A DNA stretch of 64,000 nt from contig BQMF02000280.1 of assembly GCA_027922465.2 (NCBI GenBank), positions 527,758-591,757 of the forward strand, read 5' to 3'. Source of the DNA: Turritopsis dohrnii (lineage: Eukaryota > Cnidaria > Hydrozoa > Anthoathecata > Oceaniidae). Position 1 is the first letter of the stretch, and every line of letters starts with the position of its first letter. The position numbers and the translations under genes were made by a program. Shown here piece after piece: positions 34,001 through 43,600 of this stretch. The notes below the pieces were generated by a model, which saw only the letters and a list, made by a program, of their open reading frames with translations, had not been told where the DNA came from and made no database searches.

Positions 34001-35895
34001 ATCATGTTAGTAAACAATATTGATCATGATCTGTAGTAGCCATTATCAACTTCTAAACTCTTTACTTTCTATATTTCATACCTGTAAACAAATTAATAAC
34101 ACTCGATTTAATTTCCAGGATACTTTCCTATTGTAAACATACACTTTCTCCTTGCTTACTACTGCAATTCCACTACCATTTTTATACAGTGAAAGTCATA
34201 AAAATGCTTTCTTCGTAACTTCATAACTGTGGAGCCATTTTGAATTAAATAAAATAAGGAACAGCAACTTCGTTACCAAAACAAATCATTAACTGCTCGA
34301 GGGACATGCATCTTAATGATTTGATCGTTTTAACTCTGTTTTTACTGTCTTTTAACGCTGTATTTACTAAATCCGTTTGACTCATGTACTTACGTATATT
34401 ACTTTATATCTTTTCCAAACAATTTCTCTCCGAAAAAAGAAGTAAAACCATTTTCTTCACCAATGTAAATAAACAGCATCCTTTCTGCAGCCATTTTTAA
34501 ACAACTTCAACTTCATCTACACTACTCTACTGCTGCACTCCCATAACTATTTGATAACTATAAAAAGAAATACGTAAACAGCTCGTAAAATAAAAATAGA
34601 CTTTTTTCATCTCGTTTAGTTCTTCGTTTCGTTTTCCTCTGAAAAAACCTATATATAAAAAACAACATCTGTGTAAAAACTCACCTAAGCATGTGGTTAT
34701 ACCTGTTCTTTTATTAATCTAAAATAAAATCTAAAATACAATAACAATAAAAGTTTAACAATAAATTGATAACTAAAACGTAAACAAACATTTAAATACA
34801 TTTAAATACTAACTTGTTCTTCTATTAATCAAAAATAACAGTTTTATAATAATACCTTTTGTTCGTTCGATCTTTCTGCAGCTAACTTCACTGCACTTCT
34901 TCTGTATATCTAAATATGATTTTTCATTGTAAACAAACAACTAACCCGTGTTCTTTTATTAATAAGAGTAAAAGTTTAGCAATAAACACGATAATAAAAC
35001 GTTTTATAATAATAACAATACCTTCGTGCATACAAACCTGTGTTTCTTCGTCAGTTCTTTCGTCGATTTGCTGCCTAAAACAATCAAATTTAAATTAAAA
35101 TATTCGTATACAAAAAGAAACACGTCTTCTTCGCGAAGTTTCTTGCTCACGAAATGATCGTTGACAAATTTCGAACGAAAAAGATTGCATTGCTCGCACT
35201 CCTCCAAAGACGTTTTTCGGCTGATTTCCACTGCGCATACCAAAAATAACAAAACGGAGGAGCATATACTAATCGCGGAAAATCAAAAAAAGTGTTCTCG
35301 CATCTACGTGGTTTTACGACAAAAAGGGAAAAAATAAGAAGGATTTGACCGTGAAAAAAAACCAAATATGTCACTCTCTAAAATAAAAGTGGTATGCACA
35401 AATGCGAATTAGTATAATAAGATATTACGAAAAAAACACGAGACCCAATCCCTGTTCAAGTTAAAGCACATTGTCCCAGTTCATCCCTGAATTTTGCGAA
35501 GCCGTTTACATGCGATTAAAACTTGGTTGACTCCTCCAAATTTCAATTAATGTTTCAGTTGCTTCTCACGTCGTCATTTTCGCGTGTAAAAGTCTTCAAA
35601 ATGTTGTTTTCGTTTATGTTAGCGTCTAAAATCACATCGCGTGAACCGAACACGTGCGCGAAAACAATAGATTCGATTCGAAACAATAGAAAAAAAATGA
35701 CATTGAAGTTGAACATGTTCAACTTATCATTTTTCAATGTCATTGAAAATTAGAGTTTAAAAAACGACATTTTTTTCTGAATACATTGTCATTTTTCAAT
35801 GATCATTAAAAAATGATCATTGAAAAATGATAGTGTATTTCAGCCTTTAAAGCGTTCGAAAAGGCGTTCGATTGCCTCCAAATTCAAATATTTGA

Positions 35896-36267
35896 ATGAA
35901 ATTTCATGGAATAAAAACAAAATCAAACAGTGAATCAAGGCAACTAACAAAAGCAAAGATGTCACGAACAGCTATTGTTAACTTTGAAATGTTCTACAAA
36001 TTTGAGTTTACATGTGCTAAAAGGGGTGATCATGTTTACAAAACAACTTGGACTCCTGTACTAAACGAAAGACTTAAGTGTAAAAAAGACAACCGAGAAG
36101 AAGCTGTGAGCCATGACAAGCATTCAGTTGGAGTTTTTAAAGTAGAAACACTTGTTGGCCACGTACCCATTGAAATTTCACGAATTATTGATTGTATGCA
36201 AGAAAACGAAAAAAACTTTGTTGGGCCAAGAAAAAGGTTATTCGAGCCGGGGCGGCTAATATGCTGA
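35896..36267 (+). CDS. HIRAN-like domain frame in the pogo element
   Basis: A 123-residue open frame. The central part reads FEFTCAKRGDHVYKTTWTPV, then LNERLKC and, after an acidic insert, HSVGVFKVETLVGHVPIEIS. The V-G-H-V-P-x-E-I-S ending resembles HIRAN domains, which bind free DNA ends in helicases and nucleases. It lies just inside the right end of the pogo element, on the opposite strand to the transposase. Whether it is a second element gene or captured host sequence is open; the frame is intact but short. Confidence 0.45.
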   Translation: MKFHGIKTKSNSESRQLTKAKMSRTAIVNFEMFYKFEFTCAKRGDHVYKTTWTPVLNERLKCKKDNREEAVSHDKHSVGVFKVETLVGHVPIEISRIIDCMQENEKNFVGPRKRLFEPGRLIC

Positions 36268-36644
36268 GGGCGGCTAATATGATGAGGGCGCTTATTCGGT
36301 AATTTACGGTAGTAATTATGACCCAGTCAAGGTAAAGTCTCAATTTCTTTGTTTTTAAGCAAAACATTGAAATATAATTGCTAGAAGCTGATGTGATTGA
36401 CCGATAATTTCCTTATATAGAATTCAACTATCCTACCATATCTCTTGACTTTTCAGTTGGAAAACCGAAAGCTACACAGGTAAAATAACTGTCAAACTAT
36501 CTGACCATGATAATATAAAAAAATATTATAAATTTCTTAAAATTCGCATATACTATAATATCGTTCTGTTTTCTTTGACAGGAACCAATAGTGAGCTTCG
36601 AGGAATTCCTGAAAAATGGAAAAGCCTTCGTCAGAAAAATAATG

Positions 36645-37381
36645 TGATCAGTCCACCCAAACGGTTCATGACCAGATAATTAATCTGGAAAATCAAATAA
36701 AATGAAAAAACATTGTAGAATAAAAGACGTTTTGGGTGAACTGAAAAAAGACATCACCACCACGATAAAGGAGAGCCAGACTGAAACAAATCCTTCATAC
36801 TACAGATTCGAACGTTGATCGAGAAGTTTTCGAACAGAAACATTCGAATCTCGACAAGAAAAGCATTCTTTAAATCACAATAATAATACTCCTAACCTGG
36901 AAAAGTTATAATGTAGTTTTGTTTTTGTTTTTTTATTTTATGTTAAATTATCTATAATTTAGTTTACGTTCGAAGCCTGATGCTGGACTTTATTCCTGCA
37001 CGTGTTTTAACGGTTAAAGATTGAATACTTTCACATGTAGAAACGAATTGTGGAATAAAGTTATTTTATAGGAACACATTGAGACAGTTTTGTTGTTTTG
37101 TTCATCAATTTATCAAATTTAGATATAGTGTGTAAATCTCATTAAAATTCTGAAACGAAAGTATCAATTTTCAACTACTGCATTTGTCAAACTTTGTTTA
37201 TATTTTAAGTGAGAACGATTAAACAACTCAAACTTTAATGATATACATTCATTTCTATATTATGTTTTTGTTTTGTTTTTCAATAATCGTTGCCTTCACA
37301 TGGGCGTGATCAATTTCTTTATATTTTTAAATATAGATTGGAAAGCAACGAAACTTATATAGCACAGATTGTTTCTACGCA
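36645..37381. other. intergenic region upstream of NOXRED1-like gene
   Basis: Possible decayed continuation of the broken gene (a frame from about 36704 reads MKKHCRIKDVLGELKKDITT). No promoter motif could be assigned. Confidence 0.3.
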
Positions 37382-38410
37382 ATGATGGGAAAACATGAAG
37401 TGGTTGACAAACGAGAAGAAATCACTCGAAACTTGTCTTTGTTTGACTTCGGAACAGAATGCGAAGTCGAGAGCGATATGATCGCGTTGAGGACGCGAAG
37501 CCACGCCACCACAATGACCATAGTGGCACATGTGTGTTATTACGTGGCAATATTAAATGAAATTCACACGAAGCTTTATCAAGAACAAAAAACTATGAAC
37601 CAAAAACAAGTGGATTGCTTCAAAAGAAGATTAAAAGTTGGATTGATTGGTTGCGGAAGGTTGGGTTTGCACATCGTGAAAGGTTTGCTCGAGTATAGCA
37701 ACATCAATTCGGATGATATTATTGTATCTACAAAACGTCCCGAGATTCAATTGGAATTGCAAGAAAGGAAGGTCTTCTGTTGCTATGACAATCAGAAGGT
37801 TGCTATGTCATCGGATTTCTTGCTTTTAAGTTGTTCACCTTCTCAAGCAGATACTGTGCTGAGGGAGATAAAAGGGAAAATCGCAGGCTTCTTATATACC
37901 ATTGTTGGTTCATACAATGCGAGTAAAATTCGAAAACTAACGGGTCACCTGAAAGTCTACAAACCTGTATATAGTTATTGTGACTTAGACGATTTGAAGG
38001 ATATGGAGTGGGATTTTGATGTTGGTGGTGTAGTGTACAACTTAGCGTTGCTCGAATTTCGCGAAAAAACCTGTCCATTGAACGAATTTGGCAAAATCAA
38101 ACCAATTTACGTCGACACCAAATTCATCGAAACTTTATTGTTCATCTGTGTAAAAAAATGTATGGACCAAGGAATTTCAAAGTTTAAAAGCCTACAACTA
38201 GCCACTACAGTTATTTTTCGTAATTGCGAAATCAATTCTGGAATCTTTGAAGAATTCTTTGAAGACGAGCAATATAATTTATTGAGAATCGAAAATGAAG
38301 AAACAAAAATTACATCAATGTTGCGAGATCCACAAAATATGTTATTTCTTCAAGCGAAAACTCAATATAAAGCTATATTTGATCGGTTCTACGATTGGCG
38401 ACGGCTATGA
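37382..38410 (+). CDS. NOXRED1: NADP-dependent oxidoreductase domain-containing protein 1 homologue
   Basis: Intronless, 342 residues, close to the size of the human protein (about 360). After an 84-residue helical N-terminus comes the Rossmann fold: LKVGLIGCGRLGLHIVKGLL (G90-x-G92-x-x-G95), a DDIIVSTKRPE strand ending, and SDFLLLSCSPSQADTVLREI. A pyrroline-5-carboxylate-reductase-like arrangement follows. The family is related to P5C reductase but its substrate is unknown. The product should be cytosolic; no signal peptide is visible. Two adjacent ATG codons start the frame; I chose the first. It converges with the formin gene on the other strand. Being intronless beside intron-rich genes might indicate ancient retroposition. 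Confidence 0.85.
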   Translation: MMGKHEVVDKREEITRNLSLFDFGTECEVESDMIALRTRSHATTMTIVAHVCYYVAILNEIHTKLYQEQKTMNQKQVDCFKRRLKVGLIGCGRLGLHIVKGLLEYSNINSDDIIVSTKRPEIQLELQERKVFCCYDNQKVAMSSDFLLLSCSPSQADTVLREIKGKIAGFLYTIVGSYNASKIRKLTGHLKVYKPVYSYCDLDDLKDMEWDFDVGGVVYNLALLEFREKTCPLNEFGKIKPIYVDTKFIETLLFICVKKCMDQGISKFKSLQLATTVIFRNCEINSGIFEEFFEDEQYNLLRIENEETKITSMLRDPQNMLFLQAKTQYKAIFDRFYDWRRL

Positions 38411-38512
38411 CTTTGCTACCATATTAGCTGAGCTGACATTTTTTTTTCCAACTTACTTCTTGTCCCAAGTTGATTACGTTTGTTAGTGGTTGAGACTATA
38501 GTAATATTTATG

Positions 38513-38518
38513 AATAAA
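38513..38518 (+). promoter_or_regulatory. poly(A) signal AATAAA of NOXRED1-like gene
   Basis: A canonical AATAAA lies about 100 bp after the stop codon at 38410, in a suitable position to end the transcript. Confidence 0.6.
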
Positions 38519-38759
38519 ACAAAGACATTTGTTTTGATTTTTTCTTCCATTCAATGGCATATGTTAAAATTGTTATTAACCATAGACAGGTAATATTGAG
38601 TGAATGAAGTGAATGGATGCATAAAGAATCTTTTAAGCCTATTATTCAAAGCTTAGCACTCATCACCTCTACGAAAAGGATAGCAATAAAAGTTCATGGT
38701 ATACAGACAATCACAAGGCTGAAAGAAGATATTCAAGGCGCAAAGTATATCGTAAATTA

Positions 38760-39420
38760 CAATACACATCCGTTAATTCGAATGCCGCTTAATTCGAACA
38801 TTCTTTACTTCGAACAAATTGTGCAGTCCCTTGAGTTTGGTCTAATAAAGTCTTATATTTCGTGCCGTTTAATTCGAACTCCGTTAATTCGAACATTTCG
38901 TTAATTCGAACAGTTTTTTCGGTCCCTAGGTTAAAGAAACACTCGTTAATTCGAACTTTTGCGCACTATTAATCTACAACTGTAGTGAAAATGAAGACAT
39001 TTTTCTTATGGTGGTAAAATTTCTTTCAACTTTTCAATAAATTGTGGATACCCAGTAAAATGAAGTTTGTATTTGGAGGCCTTCTTAATCACCAAGATTA
39101 ACTATTTTTCAGCTACTTCTACTTTGCAGCTACTTCTACTTCTACCTTTTGAGTACAATAAATCAGTAGCTTTCTTCTATCCCAAAATCCATGGCTTTTG
39201 CAGAGCGTTGTAAAACGTTCTATTCTGAAATCATTTGATTCTGGAAACGCTCGATTTTTAAGACATTCTAATGTTTTTTTCTTTCTTTCTTGTTTGTTGT
39301 CGACGTGCAAGAAAGATGTAAGAAATTCTTATTTTTCCCAATCATCCGGTAATTCGAACATTCGTTAATTCGAACAAATTTTTCGGTCCCTTGGGTGTTC
39401 GAATTAAGGGATGTGTACTG
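38760..39420. mobile_element. TA-flanked pogo-like MITE
   Basis: Ends CAATACACATCCGTTAATTCG and, reversed at the right, CAGTACACATCCCTTAATTCG; TA on both sides. Many internal copies of TTAATTCGAAC and TTCGGTCCC occur near both ends. No coding capacity. Confidence 0.8.
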
Positions 39421-39768
39421 TATGTATTTCCTTTTGACACTAGGTATCAAAGCTATGAATGAGAAAGGTCTCACCTGAAAGGCTGATATTTTGGCAAGAA
39501 ACTGTCGTTTCTAAAATCAAAATTAAAATGTTGCAGCTTGTTCAGAACTAACCTTGCGATCAAACAAAATCGCGGCGGTCGCACAATGTATGAGCAAATT
39601 CTCGAACTACCAGCACAAATTAAAATTTGTAAATTTATTTGAAAACGCAACGTTTAATTTTCCCCAATGATCCAGTCACATGTCTTGGACCTATATTCTT
39701 TTCAGGCACATTATTATAAACGCGTTAGAAATTCTAAGCCATTACCATAATCGCGTTTACCACACTTA

Positions 39769-40124
39769 AGCCTGATTTCCACTCAGGATAATTTCAATTG
39801 GATCGGAACGGACCGGATCGATTTTTGATCTGCGCATGCGTATTAATTAAAGTTTTGCGATCCGTTTCGATCCATTTCAGTCCAGGAAAAAGTTGAAAAA
39901 AGTTCAACTTTTTTCGATCCGGTCCGCGGATTAAAATTTTTTAACCAATGAGAATCGGGCTTTTTCTATAATTTATTATTATTATTCAAGAGGCTAGCCA
40001 CATCAGCGAAACACAGTTTCCGTCTGCGCGAATGAAAGGAAATTGCTCTCCGGATCGGAACAGATCAAAAATCGATCCGGTCCGTTCCAATCCAATTGAA
40101 ATTATCCTGAGTGGAAATCAGGCT
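39769..40124. mobile_element. PIF/Harbinger-type MITE with ~60-bp TIRs
   Basis: Begins AGCCTGATTTCCACTCAGG and ends with its reverse complement; the repeat extends through GGACCGGATCGATTTTTGATC. TTA target duplication on both sides (39766-39768; 40125-40127). Non-coding interior. Confidence 0.85.
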
Positions 40125-40517
40125 TTAGTCGGCCCAAATTCACAATTAACCTAGGTGACACAGCTTTGAGCAATTATATCAGCCTAGAGGAATGAAATAT
40201 GGCACTTGCATAGTGTTAAATATGAAATTTTATGATCAAAGCATTTCCCTAAAACAAATCGATCTTCCAATGAGAGCTCGAAACAAACAAGATTTCAAAT
40301 ACTTCCAGTATATTCTCGTGTGACGACGAATAGAACTTTTAAACAATAACGTGCATCTATATTATTGCAACAGTTTCCTTTTGCATACACAACCTTTGAA
40401 GTAGAGAATATCACATGTAGAAAATCCAATAATTGGCCCACCCAAAGTTTTCATGTGTTTCCTAAATCCAAATCTTCCTCCACTGATGGAAAATGTTGAA
40501 CTTTACAAATTCGAGCT

Positions 40518-40584
40518 TTTACCGAACAAATCACGACAAGATTCGTGATGCGTTTACCGAACAAATCACGACAAGATTCGTGAT
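40518..40584. repeat. 35-bp tandem duplication
   Basis: The stretch TTTACCGAACAAATCACGAC and its continuation to TTCGTGAT occur twice in succession (40518-40549 and 40553-40584), just after the formin stop codon. Confidence 0.8.
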
Positions 40585-40600
40585 ATTGTGTTTTCTCTTA

Positions 40601-43600
40601 TCATAAGTTGTCATCAATACTAAGAGTGATGACTGGTCGACTAGATAACACGTGACTAGGACTCGAATGCCCATTGGTGGCTAGTTTTTCCTGTTTTTGT
40701 TTATTGGAGTAGCCACCCGAATGACTTTTAGCTCGTGGTCTGGAGTCTTTAAGTTCCATTGTGTTGAGTTCACTGTCTTGGTCTATAGTCTGTAAATTCG
40801 CTGGCGTTTTATGATCTACAAAATCGCTTCTCGTGTATTGTTCGCTAAAATCGAGATCGCCGTAAAATATTTCGCTCATTGGTCGTGGACGAAGAATTCG
40901 ATTGTCGTTGTGGTCGTACAAAGATCGGCGCTTTTGTACGGCGTCAATAGCGATCTGAGAATGGAGCGCCACTTTCTCTTTATGCTTATCTCGTTGAGAT
41001 TTGAGCAGTTCAGCTTTCTGTAAAGTCTTGTCTTCCTGAGCTCGTTCTTCGATTTCGTGCGAAGAGCGTTTGTAACGTTCGATGAAATGATGAAAAGACG
41101 TGAAAAACGCCGACACTTCCGTCAGTTTGGAATCCTCACAAAAGAGTTGGCAAACCTCCTTATATCGTTCCTCCATCTTCCGATATCTTTCAGTGATGTG
41201 TTGCACTTTTAACATGGCACGGTTATAGAAGTTCTATGATGAGCTACTGTTAAGAAAAATCAAATAGCAAGAACAACTGCTATATTATGAACCTGATGCT
41301 TATACTTGCTTTTAGGCTACTTTTACACCACATATGTTTGAGACAGAGCTATTAGAGATTCATCTGCTTAAAATACTTATCAATAGTTCCCTAACTAAGA
41401 ACAACAGTCAAGATGCGTGTATAGCTTATCGCAGTAGTGGCTTAGTGGTTAAAGCATTGAGCTTAGGAACCCAATATTGAGGGTTCAAACCCCGCTGAGG
41501 TCGGGTGTTGAAAAAGTCACGACTCCTGGAGGTACTGCAACTAGCTCGATTCCCTGATGTATTTCAGAGAAAATGAAGGCTAGTCGGGGAGATGAAGACC
41601 ATGATGAACATCCGGAATATGTAGCCCCACTCCTTGTAGTGGCTTCGACCTTGAGTGGGGTGAGTGATTTAAAAAAAAATAGCTTATTATCCCGCAATAA
41701 GGAATATGGGGCAATATGCGGAGTTTTTTTACGATTTTGAATTTTCCACTTTGAAAAACGTATTATAGGCTCATGAGTCATGCTTCCCCAAAAATCACCG
41801 GGTGGGACCAACAAATAAATATCCCTAAAGAGAAGTAGTCCGCTAAAAGTTTAAAGAATGAAACCATTCTTGCTCATATTACAAGGGAAATGTCGCAGTA
41901 CTGGTTGTTGTACATTAAACTCTCAAGGAAAAACCAGGACTTTTTTTTATGTGAAAAAAAGAAGAGAAAAAATTTCAAATAACATGCAAAGTTAGGGTAA
42001 AGTTAACACTGGTAGGAAAGCGAGCGAATGCTTTAGTAAGCGAGTTTGCAATTGTTGGAAAAGATACATGTATCATATAATTATCGGGCTGCTTATCCCG
42101 TTCGGATTTTGTGATATCCAAACCTTTTCTCAGATGTTGTACATCAGCCGCTAACGTTTCCATGGATACTACGAAAAAATAAGGCATCGTATAATCATGA
42201 CTTATAAAAGAAAGTTTTCACAATAAATCAGTTATCGTCTCGAAATGCTTCCAGAACTACCTTTTCAAAGCATCGCTATGGCAAAAATAGGGAAAACAAA
42301 GGCATTGTGTCTGCAATTTATAACACGAAGCTGATCGTACGTTGGACTAAGGCTACGTTTACATTAGAGAATTATCTTGTATTGGGTTTCGAGTTATTTA
42401 TCAGATATACAATCTGTTGTTTTCATTACAACAATAATACTTGAGCATAATTTTCATGTAACAACAAATCAATTCAACGATAAAAGCCTGATGTAAACAT
42501 AGCCTAAAATATCTGCTAGGTTATCAACTTACAGTTTAACGCAGGTTGTACTTCGATATCCTCATGAAAGGAATGCACGTCAGGAAACTTTTGTTTGATG
42601 ACTTGCACGAGATATTGAAGGAAGGATAATTTCTTGTCATTCGTCTTGATTTCGTCAAGCTAAACGAACAAAAGACAGCTGCGATGGAGAGCGAAACGCA
42701 CAGAAATAGGTGGACGTAACACTGTGAATTTGTATCCCATCTTTCAAGTCCGTAGAAAAATCTTCTAAACATTCAAACCTTAAGTAACGAGTCTAGCTTG
42801 AAAGCTTGTGTAAATCCTCTACGACCACCATTCATGTAATTTCCATATGCCAAAACCACCTATAAGTAAAAATGACTTTGTCAGTCAGTCGAAAGACATC
42901 CACACTTTTGCCCAATAAACGTTTCCGAAGTTCAGTTTTATAGCGGTTTTCCACTTCAAGAAAATTTTCCGCGGACAGGAATGGACAGGAAAATTTTTCG
43001 CGGACAGAACAGGAAAAATTTTCAGTTGTTAATTTCCACACCTTTTTACAGAATGGAAAGTTTTTCTTTTCTTTCATTTTAAATTTTGACTCTGCAAAAT
43101 ATACTTAGCACAACAACAAAGTGGTAAATGTGGTACTTTGTTCAGAGGAATATTTTAGCCAACAAAAGAAGAAAAAATGGAGTGGAAAGAAAAAGGCGAA
43201 TTTCATCTTTTGGTCAAAGAGAAGTTGTTGCCAGATTATGAGTTTTTTTCCAGTCCTTTCGAATGAACTCGAAACAATACGAAGAGCTTTTGAAAAAAAA
43301 TTCACCACAAATAAATAGCATGTTTTTTGTTCATCAAAAATAATTTTTATTCTGTTTTTCTGTGTAGCAATCTGAAAGCCGTAAATAACGCATTTGATTG
43401 GCTCCTTAAAATTCATCACCTGTTTTCCGTCAGGAAAGAACAGAAAAAGTTGAACTCGATTCTACTTCCATTCAGAACGGAACGGAAAGGAAAATTTTCT
43501 GTTCACGTGGTGTTTGCGCATGCTCAGTTGCTTTTCCTTTCCTGTCCGTTCCTGTCCGCGGAAAATTTTCTTGAAGTGGAAAACCGCCTTTACACGTCAT

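Larger units (their letters stand above)
31964..35846 (+). mobile_element. PIF/Harbinger element nested in the pogo element
   Basis: Ends AGGCTGAAATACACTATC on both sides in inverted orientation, flanked by TTA (31961-31963 and 35847-35849). Sub-terminal TTTTTCAATGATCATT palindromes are repeated. The interior has the start of a Harbinger transposase (about 32085-32297), a fragment of the ~565-bp tandem element (32285-32430) and an inverted-repeat MITE (33519-34000). The rest is AT-rich and non-coding. Confidence 0.8.
31048..36309 (-). mobile_element. pogo/Tigger-like transposon, split by a Harbinger element
   Basis: Inverted ends CCGTAAATGACCGAATGAGC and CCGTAAATTACCGAATAAGC (right, reversed) are each flanked by TA (31046-31047; 36310-36311). 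The interior left of 31963 encodes minus-strand fragments of a pogo-type DDE transposase. The right part encodes a separate plus-strand frame. The middle 3.9 kb is a later Harbinger insertion. The whole lies in an exon of the broken gene above. Confidence 0.75.
30544..36644 (+). pseudogene. broken gene fragment (N-terminus like cnidarian BEN-type proteins)
   Basis: Exon 30544-30733 reads MIGSVKSSASRVPTFALIYF, then DLCEVTFKNKPFTGKIIGLRG, and ends at donor GTAAGT. Exon 2 (from 30809) continues DSTNELDVIEEQYF but meets TAA at 30865; a single-base shift would continue through KKRKFDE to a donor. A third exon (31009-31047) is interrupted by a pogo element and resumes at 36310. Candidate exons follow at about 36463-36485 and 36582-36644. 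The small barrel-like N-terminus resembles that of BEN-domain proteins, but no BEN domain was seen. The stop and insertion make it a probable pseudogene. Confidence 0.4.
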
